In this document: piece by piece, positions 41,587 through 49,754 of the stretch
Position numbering within the stretch: the stretch's first letter is position 1
How the letters are laid out: the number at the start of each line of letters is the position of its first letter
Assembly (NCBI GenBank): GCA_965215295.1
Contig: OZ244045.1
Location: 2,356,001-2,420,000, forward strand
Direction: 5' to 3'
Length of the DNA: 64,000 nt
Source of the DNA: HK1 sp965215295
GTDB taxonomy: Bacteria > Pseudomonadota > Gammaproteobacteria > HK1
The notes under the pieces: generated by a model
Told to the model about the DNA's origin: nothing
Databases searched by the model: none
Seen by the model: only the letters and a program-made list of their open reading frames with translations
Program-made: the position numbers and the translations under genes

Positions 41587-42297
41587 ATGCTCGACGTACG
41601 GATCTGGCGCGGCGGCGACACCGGTGAGTTCGTCGCCTACGAGGTGCCGTCGGCGGAGAACCGGACGGTGCTCGACGTCGTCACATGGGTCCAGCGCCAT
41701 CTCGAACCCGCGCTGGCGTACCGGTTCGCATGCCGGGTGGGGGTGTGCGGCTCGTGCGCGATGACCGTGAACGGCCGCCCCCGGTGGACCTGCCGGAGCC
41801 ACGTGAAGAATGTCGTCGTCCGCAACCGGCTCGTAATCGAGCCGTTGCGCAACCTTCCCCGCATCAAGGATCTCGTATGCGATCCGGCGCCGTTCTTCGA
41901 CAAGTGGCGAGATGCCGGCGGACGCTTCGAGGGCGCGATGACGCGGCGCGAGCCGATGCCCGCGCTCGACCCGGACACGGATGCGCGACGCGCGGTGGAT
42001 GCGGGCATCGAATGCATCAACTGCGCGGTGTGCTACAGCGCCTGCGACGTGGTGGGGTGGCGCCCGGACTATCTCGGCCCGGCCGCGCTCAATCGTGCCT
42101 GGACGCTGGTCAACGACGAGCGGCACGTCAGGACCGGCGAAATCCTCGACCGGATTGCGGCCGGCGGCGGCTGCGCGGTCTGCCACACCCACGGAAGCTG
42201 CACCGAGCACTGTCCGGTCGGCATCAGCCCCACCGCGGCCATCGCGGGGCTCAAGCGCAGGAGCTTCCGCCGATGGCTGCGGGGAGGCCGCACGTGA
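41587..42297 (+). CDS. sdhB: Succinate dehydrogenase/fumarate reductase iron-sulfur subunit
   Basis: 236 residues. The N-terminal ferredoxin fold has FACRVGVCGSCAMTVNGRPR then WTC for the 2Fe-2S centre. C-terminal CINCAVCYSACDVVGW and GGCAVCHTHGSCTEHCPVG hold the ligands of the 4Fe-4S and 3Fe-4S clusters. Start chosen at ATG 41587 (MLDVRIWRGGDTGEF). GTG 41572 would add five residues and has a slightly better purine stretch upstream. First gene of a B-C-D-A operon; the next start (GTG) overlaps its stop. Confidence 0.92.
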   Translation: MLDVRIWRGGDTGEFVAYEVPSAENRTVLDVVTWVQRHLEPALAYRFACRVGVCGSCAMTVNGRPRWTCRSHVKNVVVRNRLVIEPLRNLPRIKDLVCDPAPFFDKWRDAGGRFEGAMTRREPMPALDPDTDARRAVDAGIECINCAVCYSACDVVGWRPDYLGPAALNRAWTLVNDERHVRTGEILDRIAAGGGCAVCHTHGSCTEHCPVGISPTAAIAGLKRRSFRRWLRGGRT

Positions 42298-42623
42298 GCG
42301 AAGCCACTCTCTTCGCGTTGCAGCGCCTGTCCGCGAAAGTGCTCGCGCCGCTCGTCATCGTGCACCTCGTCGTGATCCTCTACGCGGTGCACGGGGGCCT
42401 GAGCGCGGCCGAGATCCTCGGCCGGACGCAGGGCAGCGTGGCGTGGGGCGTCTTCTACACGCTGTTCGTGCTCGCGGTCGCGGTCCACGCCCCGATCGGA
42501 GTGCGCAACATCGTGCGCGAGTGGACGCGCTGGCGGGGGCGGAGCCTCGACGCTGCGAGCGTGGGGCTCGCGCTCGCCCTGCTCGCGCTCGGACTGCGCG
42601 CGGTGGTGGCGGTGGTCGGATGA
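42294..42623 (+). CDS. Succinate dehydrogenase/fumarate reductase membrane anchor (C-type)
   Basis: 109 residues with three hydrophobic helices (VLAPLVIVHLVVILYAVHGG; VAWGVFYTLFVLAVAVHAPI; SVGLALALLALGLRAVVAVV). The LQRLSAKVLAPLVIVHLVVI start with its helix histidine, and the second-helix 'VHAPIGVRNIV', are the heme/quinone-type features of SdhC-like anchors. GTG start overlaps sdhB by four bases, with GGGGAGG before it. Confidence 0.82.
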   Translation: MSEATLFALQRLSAKVLAPLVIVHLVVILYAVHGGLSAAEILGRTQGSVAWGVFYTLFVLAVAVHAPIGVRNIVREWTRWRGRSLDAASVGLALALLALGLRAVVAVVG

Positions 42624-42964
42624 AGCCGCCCCCCGCTTCGAGACGCGAAGCCGGATACCGGGCCTTCCTCGCGCACCGGCTCTCGGGGCTTGCGCTGGCG
42701 GTGTTCCTGCCGTTGCACTTCCTCACCCTGGGGCTCGCACTGGAAGGCGCGGCGCCCCTCGATCGCTTCCTCGCGTTCGCCGATCTTCCGCTCGTCAAGG
42801 CGGCGGAGTGGTGTCTCGTGGTGCTGCTCGCCGTCCATCTCTCGCTCGGTGCGAGGCTGCTGGTGCTGGAGCTCGGACCGTGGCGGGGCCTGCGCACCGC
42901 GTGGATCGGCTGGGCTGCGGGGGTCGCGGCGGTGGTCGGCCTCGCACTGGCCGCGGTCGCATGA
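42620..42964 (+). CDS. Succinate dehydrogenase/fumarate reductase membrane anchor (D-type)
   Basis: 114 residues, three predicted helices. Key segment YRAFLAHRLSGLALAVFLPL then HFLTLGL (the HRLSG and first-helix His typical of quinone/heme b sites) and WCLVVLLAVHLSLGARLLVL. ATG overlaps the preceding stop. With the upstream anchor it would bind quinone and heme and hold SdhA/B on the inner membrane. Confidence 0.82.
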   Translation: MKPPPASRREAGYRAFLAHRLSGLALAVFLPLHFLTLGLALEGAAPLDRFLAFADLPLVKAAEWCLVVLLAVHLSLGARLLVLELGPWRGLRTAWIGWAAGVAAVVGLALAAVA

Positions 42965-42965
42965 C

Positions 42966-44711
42966 GTGAACGTCGAGCGCCATCGCACCGACATCCTGAT
43001 CCTGGGCTCCGGCGGGGCCGGGCTGCTCGCGGCGCTGCATGCGAAGCAGACCAGCCCGGCGGCCGAGGTGACGGTGGCGGTCAAGGGGTTGCTCGGCAAG
43101 TCCGGCTGCACGCGCATGGTGCAGGGGGGCTACAACGTCGCGCTCGCTGCGGAGGACTCCGTCGAACGCCACTTCATGGACACCATCGTCGGCGGCAAGT
43201 GGCTGCCGCGGCAGGATCTGGCGTGGCGGCTGGTCGAGGGCGCGATCGAGCGCATCCGCGAGCTGGAGAACGAGATCGGGTGCTTCTTCGATCGCAATCC
43301 GGACGGGACCATCCACCAGAAGGCGTTCGCGGGCCAGAGCTTCGACCGCACCGTGCACAAGGGCGATCTCACCGGCATCGAGATCATCAACCGGGTGATG
43401 GAGCAGGTGCTCGCGCTCGACGTGCGCCGGCTCGAGGAGCACCGCGCCATCGAGCTCGTTCCCGCCCGCGACGGATCGGGCATCGCGGGCGTGCTGCTGA
43501 TCGACGTGCGCACCGGCGCGTACCGCTTCGTCGCGGCGAAGGCGGTGCTTCTCGCCACCGGGGCCGGCCCCACCATGTACCTCTACCACACCCCCTCCGG
43601 AGACAAGTCGTGCGACGGACTGGCGATGGCGCTGCGCGCGGGCCTCGCCCTGCGCGACATGGAGATGGTGCAGTTCCACCCCACCGGGCTGCTGGCGGGA
43701 CCCGACACCCGCATGACCGGCACGGTGCTGGAAGAGGGGTTGCGCGGGGCCGGCGGGTATCTGCTGAACGGCGACGGCGAGCGCTTCATGGAGCGTTTCG
43801 ACCCGGCCGCGGAGCGCGCGACCCGGGACGTGGTAAGCCGCGCCATCTACACGGAGATGCGCAGCGGGCGCACCACCGCGATGGGCGGGGTGTACATCGA
43901 GATGGCCCACCTCGGGCCCGGGAACGTCGCCAAGCGGTTCCCCGGCATGGTCAGGCGTTGCGCGGACTGCGGCTTCGACCTGGCCGGCGGCCGGGTGGAG
44001 GTGGTCCCCACCGCGCACTACATGATGGGCGGGGTCGAGTTCGAGGCGGACGGTACGACCGCGCTGCCGGGCCTGTACGCGGCGGGCGAGGACTGCGGCG
44101 GCGTGCACGGCGCGAACCGGCTCGGGGGCAACGGAGTAGCGAACTCCACCGTGTACGGGGGCATCGCGGGGGAGGCGATGGCGCGGGCGGTGCGCTCCGG
44201 AGCATCGTGGGGGGAGCCGGACGAGGCCGCGCTGGATGCGGGGGTGGCCCGGGCCGAGCGCCCGTTCTCGCTGCCCCGGGGCGATCTCGGCGGCCTGCGC
44301 GAGCGGCTCTGGCGCACCATGTGGGACGATGTCGGCGTGCTTCGCACCCGGGAAGGGCTCGAGCGGGGTCTCGGGCGGATCGAGGCACACGCCGCGGAGC
44401 TCCTGACCACCGGGCTCGCGGACGGCGACCGGGCGTTCAACCTCACCTGGCACGACTGGCTGAACCTGGAGAGCCTCGTCGAAACGAGCCGGGTGATCGC
44501 GCGCGCGGCGCTCGCCCGCGAGGATTCCCGCGGCGCGCACTTCCGCGAGGACTTTCCCGAAACGGGCGCCCTCGACACCACCCGTTACGTACGGGTCTCG
44601 CGACGGGACGACGAGCTGCACCTCGACACCGCCCCGGTCGAGTTCTCCATCGTGCGCCCGGGCGAATCGCTCATCGACGGCCAGGCCGGGGCGCCGCCGG
44701 CGACGGCCTGA
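42966..44711 (+). CDS. sdhA: Succinate dehydrogenase/fumarate reductase flavoprotein subunit
   Basis: 581 residues from GTG 42966. FAD loop TDILILGSGGAGLLAALHAK. Active-site blocks MVQFHPTGLLAGPDTRMTGT, ERFDPAAERATRDVVSRAIY and VVPTAHYMMGGVEFEADGTT, then GGVHGANRLGGNGVANSTVY. At the usual covalent-FAD position (S-H-T in SdhA/FrdA) the sequence is KSGCTRMVQGGY, so Cys replaces His and the flavin may be non-covalent. Position last in the operon, after B, C and D, is uncommon. Direction (oxidation or fumarate reduction) cannot be settled from the sequence. Confidence 0.9.
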   Translation: MNVERHRTDILILGSGGAGLLAALHAKQTSPAAEVTVAVKGLLGKSGCTRMVQGGYNVALAAEDSVERHFMDTIVGGKWLPRQDLAWRLVEGAIERIRELENEIGCFFDRNPDGTIHQKAFAGQSFDRTVHKGDLTGIEIINRVMEQVLALDVRRLEEHRAIELVPARDGSGIAGVLLIDVRTGAYRFVAAKAVLLATGAGPTMYLYHTPSGDKSCDGLAMALRAGLALRDMEMVQFHPTGLLAGPDTRMTGTVLEEGLRGAGGYLLNGDGERFMERFDPAAERATRDVVSRAIYTEMRSGRTTAMGGVYIEMAHLGPGNVAKRFPGMVRRCADCGFDLAGGRVEVVPTAHYMMGGVEFEADGTTALPGLYAAGEDCGGVHGANRLGGNGVANSTVYGGIAGEAMARAVRSGASWGEPDEAALDAGVARAERPFSLPRGDLGGLRERLWRTMWDDVGVLRTREGLERGLGRIEAHAAELLTTGLADGDRAFNLTWHDWLNLESLVETSRVIARAALAREDSRGAHFREDFPETGALDTTRYVRVSRRDDELHLDTAPVEFSIVRPGESLIDGQAGAPPATA

Positions 44712-44862
44712 CGACGGCTCGGCCACGCCCCCCGGCCCGGCGGACGGTGCGGCGAATGGACTACACTGGCTGTCGACGGCGCCCGCCCACGGTTCGGGCT
44801 CGCGGAAACCGTGGCGCATGGGGCGACAGCGCACCGCCGGCCGCGGCGGAAGGACGACCCGG

Positions 44863-45828
44863 ATGATCGCGTGCGAATCGATCGAGCAGGCCGCTTACGA
44901 CGTGATGTGCAAGGCGGCCATCGACATCCCCGAGGACTATCTCGGCGGCATCAGGGGCATGACGCGGCGCGAGGAGGGGACCCTCTCGTGCTTCGTGCTC
45001 AAGTCGATGATGGAGAACTGGGAAGCGGCGAGCGCCGACCGCCGCCCGATGTGCGCCGACACCGGGCTGCCGCGCTACTACGTCAAGGTGGGCAACGAGG
45101 CGCGGGTCGGCGGCGGGTTCGTCGGCGTGGAACGGGCGCTGCGCTCCGCCACCGCCCGCGCGACCCATGACGTGCCGCTGCGGCCCAACCGCGTGCATCC
45201 ACTGTGGCGCACCGACCACAACAACAACGTCGGCATCAACGCGCCGGAGGTCGAATGGAGCTTCGAGCCCGACGCCGACTGGGTCGAGATCACCACGGTG
45301 CACAAGGGCGGCCTGTTCGGCACCGACTACCGGATGCTTTTCCCCGGCGACGGCATCGACGGCATCAAGCGCTTCTACCTCGATACCCTGGTGGCCTTCG
45401 GCAAGCGCGGGCTCGCGTGCCAGCCCGCGATCGTCGGGGTGGGACTCGGCGGCTCCAAGGACGTGTGCATGGTGCTCGGCAAGCAGGCGGCGTGTCTGCG
45501 CACCGTCGGCGACCGGCATCCGGACCCGCGGATCGCGGCGCTGGAACTCGAACTCGAGGAGCTCGGCAACGGCATCGGAATGGGGGCGATGGGGTTCGTC
45601 GGCTCGTCCATGGTCGTCGACTGCCACATCGAGGTCGGCCACACCCATACCGGCGGGATGCCGATGAGCGTGCACACGTTCTGCCTGTCCTCGCGCCGGG
45701 CCACCGCGAGGGTGGAGGCGGACGGATCGATCGAGCTGCGCACGGACCCGCGGTGGTTCACCCCCTACATGCGGCGGGAGACGGTGGAATGGACGAACGG
45801 CACGCAGAGCTCGCGCAAGTCGGTCTGA
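44863..45828 (+). CDS. Class I fumarate hydratase, alpha subunit
   Basis: Iron-sulfur (4Fe-4S) hydro-lyase, N-terminal half of class I fumarase or the L-tartrate dehydratase type. 321 residues from ATG 44863 with GGAAGG upstream. Cluster cysteines appear in RPMCADTGLPRYYVK, LGGSKDVCMVLGKQA and GSSMVVDCHIEVGHTHTGGM. Fumarase is favoured because it sits directly after the sdh operon. The beta-subunit start lies 40 bases inside its 3' end. Confidence 0.9.
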   Translation: MIACESIEQAAYDVMCKAAIDIPEDYLGGIRGMTRREEGTLSCFVLKSMMENWEAASADRRPMCADTGLPRYYVKVGNEARVGGGFVGVERALRSATARATHDVPLRPNRVHPLWRTDHNNNVGINAPEVEWSFEPDADWVEITTVHKGGLFGTDYRMLFPGDGIDGIKRFYLDTLVAFGKRGLACQPAIVGVGLGGSKDVCMVLGKQAACLRTVGDRHPDPRIAALELELEELGNGIGMGAMGFVGSSMVVDCHIEVGHTHTGGMPMSVHTFCLSSRRATARVEADGSIELRTDPRWFTPYMRRETVEWTNGTQSSRKSV

Positions 45829-46469
45829 CGGTCCCGGCCTCGCCGGAGGATCTCGCGAAGCTCGCGCCCGGCAACGTCGTCTATCTCGACGGAGCCGTGT
45901 ACACCGCCCGCGAGGGCGTCTACCGCAAGGTGCTCGAAGAGGGCGCTCCGCTCCCCGACGGTCTCGCGCAAGCGAGCAACGCCAACTTCCACTGCTCCCC
46001 GGCCGCCGCCCGGGAACCGGACGGAACGTTCAACGTCGGCGGGGTCACCGCGACCGCGAGCTTCCGGTTCTCGAAGTGGATGCCGCGCTGGTTCGAGGTA
46101 TCAGGCGCGAAGGTGGTCATCGGCAAGGGCGGGATGAGCGGCGCCGACTACCGCGCGCACTTCGTCCCCGCCGGCGCGGTGTACCTCACCACCGTCGGTT
46201 ACGGCACCGGAGCCCTGCTGGGACGCGGGATCCGGCGGGTGCGCGACGTGCACTGGCTCGACGAGCTCGGCATCGCGCAGGCGATGTGGGTGTTCGAGGT
46301 GGAGCGCTTCGGCCCCTTCCTCGTCGACAGCGACCTCCGGGGCAACAGCCTTTTCGAGGCCCAGGGCCGGCTCGTGAACGAGAACCTGGAGCGCGTCTAC
46401 GCGGGCCTGCGTCCCCCGGCCCTTCGACGGTACGGAGAGACCGACGACCGGGAGGAGGAGCTGATCTGA
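45789..46469 (+). CDS. Class I fumarate hydratase, beta subunit
   Basis: 226 residues, the C-terminal half of class I fumarase on a separate chain. VYLDGAVYTAREGVYRKVLE, HCSPAAAREPDGTFNVGGVT, FEVSGAKVVIGKGGMSGADY and FVPAGAVYLTTVGYGTGALL carry the conserved substrate-binding pattern (T-A-R; G-K-G-G-M). It overlaps the alpha gene by 40 bases, an unusually deep overlap that suggests strict coupling for 1:1 assembly. Ends with an acidic DDREEELI tail. Confidence 0.9.
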   Translation: MDERHAELAQVGLTVPASPEDLAKLAPGNVVYLDGAVYTAREGVYRKVLEEGAPLPDGLAQASNANFHCSPAAAREPDGTFNVGGVTATASFRFSKWMPRWFEVSGAKVVIGKGGMSGADYRAHFVPAGAVYLTTVGYGTGALLGRGIRRVRDVHWLDELGIAQAMWVFEVERFGPFLVDSDLRGNSLFEAQGRLVNENLERVYAGLRPPALRRYGETDDREEELI

Positions 46470-46529
46470 CACCGCCGGCCCCGGCCCGGGGACGGACCCG
46501 CATCCGGATCGCTCCAGGCGAACTGCGAC

Positions 46530-47636
46530 ATGGCGCTCTACATCGGCCTGATCTCCGGAACCAGCATGGACGCGGTGGACGCCGCGCTGGTTGCGCTCGG
46601 CGACGGCGACGCCCGCATCGTCGCGACGCATTCGGCGTCGATGCCGGCCGATCTCCAGCGTGAGCTCCATGGCCTGGCGCAGGATCCGGCGGGCGCCGCG
46701 CTGCGCTTCTGGAACGCGGACGCGCGGCTCGGGTCGGTATTCGCGGACGCCGCGCTCCAGCTCCTCGACGCCGCCGGGGTCGCCGCCCGCGACGTGACCG
46801 CAATCGGCAGCCACGGGCAGACGGTGTACCACGCGCCGGGGGCGGCGACGCCGCTCACGGTCCAGCTCGGCGATCCGAGCGTCATCGCCGAACGCACCGG
46901 CATTGCGACGGTGGCGGACTTCAGGCGCCGCGACGTCGCGGCCGGCGGCGAGGGGGCGCCGCTGGCCCCCGCGTTCCACCGGGCGGTGTTCTCCGCCGCC
47001 GGAGTCGAGCGCGGCATCCTCAACCTGGGCGGCATCGCGAACCTGTCGGTGCTGCCCGCGGACCCCGACCGGCCGCCGCTCGGCTTCGACACCGGCCCCG
47101 CGAACACCCTGCTCGACGCCTGGGTGCGCGACCGGCTCGGCGCCGACATGGATCGCGACGCCGCCCTGGCGCGCGAGGGCGAAGTGCTCCCGTCCCTGCT
47201 GGCCGCGTTGCTGGTCGAGCCCTATTTCGACCGCGCGCCGCCGAAGAGCACGGGGCGGGAGCTGTTCGGCCGGCCATGGCTCGACGCCCGTCTCGCCGCC
47301 CACCCGGGGGCGAACCCGCGCGACGTGCTGCGTACCCTGTGCGAGCTGACGGTGGAGACGGCGGTGGCGGCGGTCGAACGGTTCGCGCCGCGGGTGCGGG
47401 AGATCTACCTTTGCGGAGGCGGCGCCCGCAATCCGCTCATCGCGGCGCGGATCGAGGAACGGGCGGGCCCGGTACACGTTGACACGACCGCCGCGCTCGG
47501 CATCCATCCGGACTGGGTGGAGGCGGCCGCATTCGCGTGGCTCGCGATGCGGACCATCGCCGGGCTGGCCGGCAACGCACCCACCGTGACCGGCGCGGCC
47601 CGGGAGGTGGCGCTCGGTGGAATCTATCCCGCGTGA
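46530..47636 (+). CDS. anmK: Anhydro-N-acetylmuramic acid kinase
   Basis: Phosphorylates and opens 1,6-anhydroMurNAc in cell-wall recycling, giving MurNAc-6-P. 368 residues: LYIGLISGTSMDAVDAALVA, AIGSHGQTVYHAPG, VADFRRRDVAAGGEGAPLAP, GILNLGGIANLSVLP, FDTGPANTLLDAWV and IYLCGGGARNPLIAARIEER are the AnmK blocks of the ASKHA fold. anmK next to erpA is common gammaproteobacterial synteny. The final codons plus bases beyond the stop are duplicated 56 bases downstream. Confidence 0.93.
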   Translation: MALYIGLISGTSMDAVDAALVALGDGDARIVATHSASMPADLQRELHGLAQDPAGAALRFWNADARLGSVFADAALQLLDAAGVAARDVTAIGSHGQTVYHAPGAATPLTVQLGDPSVIAERTGIATVADFRRRDVAAGGEGAPLAPAFHRAVFSAAGVERGILNLGGIANLSVLPADPDRPPLGFDTGPANTLLDAWVRDRLGADMDRDAALAREGEVLPSLLAALLVEPYFDRAPPKSTGRELFGRPWLDARLAAHPGANPRDVLRTLCELTVETAVAAVERFAPRVREIYLCGGGARNPLIAARIEERAGPVHVDTTAALGIHPDWVEAAAFAWLAMRTIAGLAGNAPTVTGAAREVALGGIYPA

Positions 47637-47705
47637 GCGGCGCGGCGTGCCGCGCGAACGGCATCAGCTACGTGTGGGTGAGATCTATCCCGCGTGAGCG
47701 GCGCG
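47622..47705. repeat. Direct duplication of the anmK 3' end
   Basis: 'ATCTATCCCGCGTGAGCGGC' plus a further GCGGCG, which includes the anmK stop codon, occurs at about 47624-47649 and again at 47680-47705. Flanking GGTGG/GGTGAG resemblance suggests a ~30-base copy. The second copy is non-coding and ends near the erpA stop. Confidence 0.85.
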
Positions 47706-47728
47706 GCGCGGCTCGAAGAGAGCCCGGG

Positions 47729-48076
47729 TCAGATCGAGAACGACATCCCGCAGCCGCAGGTGGTGGTGGCGTTCGGGTTGCTGATCACGAAACGGGACCC
47801 CTGCAGGTCTTCCCTGTAGTCGATCTCCGAGCCCATCAGGTACTGGAAGCTCATCGGGTCGACGAGCAGCTTCGCGCCCTCGCGTTCGATCACGATGTCG
47901 TCCTCGCCGGGCGCGTCCTCGAAGTTGAACCCGTACTGGAACCCCGAGCACCCTCCCCCCTCGATGTAGACCCGGAGGAGCGGATCGGTTCGACCCTGGC
48001 GCAGGATGAGCTCTCCGACCTTGCGCGCCGCCTTTTCCGAGAAGGCGACGGCCGACGCGAAATCAGGATCCGACAT
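47729..48076 (-). CDS. erpA: Iron-sulfur cluster insertion protein ErpA
   Basis: A-type Fe-S carrier, 115 residues from the Met of MSDPDFASAVAFSEKAA. LLRVYIEGGGCSGFQYGFNF and the C-terminal TTCGCGMSF supply the three conserved cysteines. LLVDPMSFQYLMGSEIDYRE and GSRFVISNPNATT are typical of ErpA. It hands clusters to apo-proteins such as SdhB and the fumarase encoded alongside. The open frame upstream of 48076 is not family sequence. Confidence 0.92.
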   Translation of the reverse strand: MSDPDFASAVAFSEKAARKVGELILRQGRTDPLLRVYIEGGGCSGFQYGFNFEDAPGEDDIVIEREGAKLLVDPMSFQYLMGSEIDYREDLQGSRFVISNPNATTTCGCGMSFSI

Positions 48077-48240
48077 TTCTCTTGCCTCGCCAGCGACCGG
48101 TCGTCGAAGCATGGGGGCTGCGGCGGCCCGGATCAACATTCCGGCTCCCGCCGTCCCCGCGCATTGCCGCCCGCGGCCCCGCTCCGATGCGGTATTCTCG
48201 CAGGGAAGCACCATGCGGCGCGAACACCGGGTCCCGAAGC

Positions 48241-48768
48241 ATGAACCACCTCGTGAACCGCTGGCCGATGCGTGGCGGCCGCATGTGGTGGGCCGCGGCG
48301 TTGCTCGTGGCCGGGTGCGTTCTGGCCGCATTCGCGTTGCGGGACCACGGCTCCCCGGAGGTCTTCCCGCCCATCTCCATCTCCACCATCGACGGCCGGA
48401 GCTTCGACGGCGCCGCCCTCGACGGCCGTCCGGTGCTCGTGACGTTCTGGTCGACGACGTGCCGGGCCTGCCTGAAAGAGATGCCGCACCTCGAAGCGCT
48501 CTACCGCCGGCTCTCTCCCCGCGGATTCGAGATCATCGCGGTGTCGATGCCCTGGGACCCGCCCGACGAGGTGGTGCGGCTCGCCCGGGCGCGGGCCCTC
48601 CCCTACCCGGTGGGGCTCGACGTGGACGGCGCCATCGCCCGCGCGTTCGGCGACGTCCCGGCGACCCCGACCCACTTTCTCATCGGTCCCGGCGGTGAAG
48701 TCGCGTTCCGCCGTACCGGCACGCTCGACTTCGCCGCGCTCGACGCCCGGCTGGAGTCGATGCTTTGA
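48241..48768 (+). CDS. TlpA-like membrane-anchored thioredoxin
   Basis: 175 residues. One N-terminal anchor (MWWAAALLVAGCVLAAFALR) is followed by a periplasmic thioredoxin fold with the redox motif LVTFWSTTCRACLKEMPHLE (CRAC), then FEIIAVSMPWDPPDEV, AFGDVPATPTHFLIGPGGEV (cis-Pro) and FRRTGTLDFAAL. Probably reduces periplasmic disulfides, for example in cytochrome c maturation. A start at 48268 would skip nine residues. It is 18 bases before hemJ and probably co-transcribed. Confidence 0.85.
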   Translation: MNHLVNRWPMRGGRMWWAAALLVAGCVLAAFALRDHGSPEVFPPISISTIDGRSFDGAALDGRPVLVTFWSTTCRACLKEMPHLEALYRRLSPRGFEIIAVSMPWDPPDEVVRLARARALPYPVGLDVDGAIARAFGDVPATPTHFLIGPGGEVAFRRTGTLDFAALDARLESML

Positions 48769-48786
48769 CGCGGGAGGCGAGCGCAC

Positions 48787-49230
48787 GTGCTCTGGGTCAA
48801 GGCGTTCCACATCGTCTTCGTGGTGGCATGGTACGCGGGGCTGCTGTACCTGCCGCGCCTGTTCGTCTACCACGCGCAGACCGACGACGCGGCCGGCGAC
48901 GAGCGCTTCAGGATCATGGAGCGCAAGCTCTTCGGGATCATGACGGTGGGCGGAGCCGGGGCGCTCGCCTTCGGCCTGTGGCTCGTCGCCGACCCCGCCG
49001 CCTGGGCGGCGTTCGCGGCCAGCGGCTGGTTCAGGGTGAAGCTCGTCCTGGTCGGCGTGCTCGTCCTCCATCACGCGTGGTGCGGTAAACTCGTCGCCGA
49101 CTTCGCGGCGGGCCGCAACCGGCACGGCCATCGCTTCTACCGGCTGTTCAACGAAGTGCCGGCGCTGATCCTGATCGCGGTCGTCATCCTCGTGGTGGTC
49201 AAACCGTCCATGGGTGGGCTCGATGGCTAG
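48787..49230 (+). CDS. hemJ: Protoporphyrinogen oxidase HemJ
   Basis: 147 residues, four membrane helices. WVKAFHIVFVVAWYAGLLYL, PRLFVYHAQ, RIMERKLFGIMTVGGAGALA, WFRVKLVLVGVLVLHHAWCG and FYRLFNEVPALILIAVVILV are conserved in HemJ (UPF0093), the non-homologous oxidase that makes protoporphyrin IX in bacteria without HemG or HemY. GTG start. hemL lies in the same window, 8 kb away. The end overlaps the yggX start. Confidence 0.9.
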   Translation: MLWVKAFHIVFVVAWYAGLLYLPRLFVYHAQTDDAAGDERFRIMERKLFGIMTVGGAGALAFGLWLVADPAAWAAFAASGWFRVKLVLVGVLVLHHAWCGKLVADFAAGRNRHGHRFYRLFNEVPALILIAVVILVVVKPSMGGLDG

Positions 49231-49507
49231 AACCGTGCAGTGCGTGGTGCTGAAGCGCGAGGCGGAGGGTCTCGACAGCCCCCCGCATCCCGGCGAGCTG
49301 GGCCGGCGGATCTACGAGAACGTCTCCAGGGAAGGCTGGTCGGAGTGGCTTCAGCGCCTGCAGATGATCATCAACGAGAACCAGCTCAGCACCGCCGATC
49401 CCGGAAGCATCGACCTCATCGAGCAGCACATGCGCGGCTTCCTCTTCGGGGAGGGCGATCTGGGGGGACTTCCGGCCGGATTCCGCACCGGCCGCGCGAA
49501 GAAGTAG
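49223..49507 (+). CDS. yggX: Oxidative-stress Fe(2+)-trafficking protein YggX
   Basis: 94 residues: MARTVQCVVLKREAEGLDSP, PHPGELGRRIYENVSREGWS and EWLQRLQMIINENQLST with the conserved Cys7, then IEQHMRGFLFGEG. It protects labile Fe-S clusters from oxidation. Starts at ATG 49223, eight bases before the hemJ stop ends, so it is coupled. Grouping with erpA and the fumarase makes an iron-homeostasis neighbourhood. Confidence 0.93.
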   Translation: MARTVQCVVLKREAEGLDSPPHPGELGRRIYENVSREGWSEWLQRLQMIINENQLSTADPGSIDLIEQHMRGFLFGEGDLGGLPAGFRTGRAKK

Positions 49508-49510
49508 CGC

Positions 49511-49754
49511 GCCCTCAGCGCGCGACCTCGACCGCGAGGGACGGGGCGACGACCACCCGGATGGCCTCCCGGGCGCGGCGCAGCGAGTCCTCCACGCCAG
49601 CCGGATCCTCGCCGAGCGCGAAGACGAAGCCCGCCCTCAGCGCACAACCTCGACCGCGAGGGACGGGGCGACGACCACCCGGATGGCCTCCCGGGCACGG
49701 CGCAGCGAGTCCTCCACGGCAGCCGGGTCCTCGCCGAGCGCGAACACGAAGCCG
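49511..49754. repeat. 122-bp tandem duplication of the ATP-grasp gene 3' end
   Basis: Copies at 49511-49632 and 49633-49754 differ at only a few positions, and each contains the gene's stop codon (TCA on the plus strand at 49637 and 49515). Because 122 is not a multiple of three, the extra copy cannot extend the protein. It sits wholly downstream of the stop as a near-perfect non-coding duplicate and abuts the yggX stop on the other strand. Confidence 0.93.
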
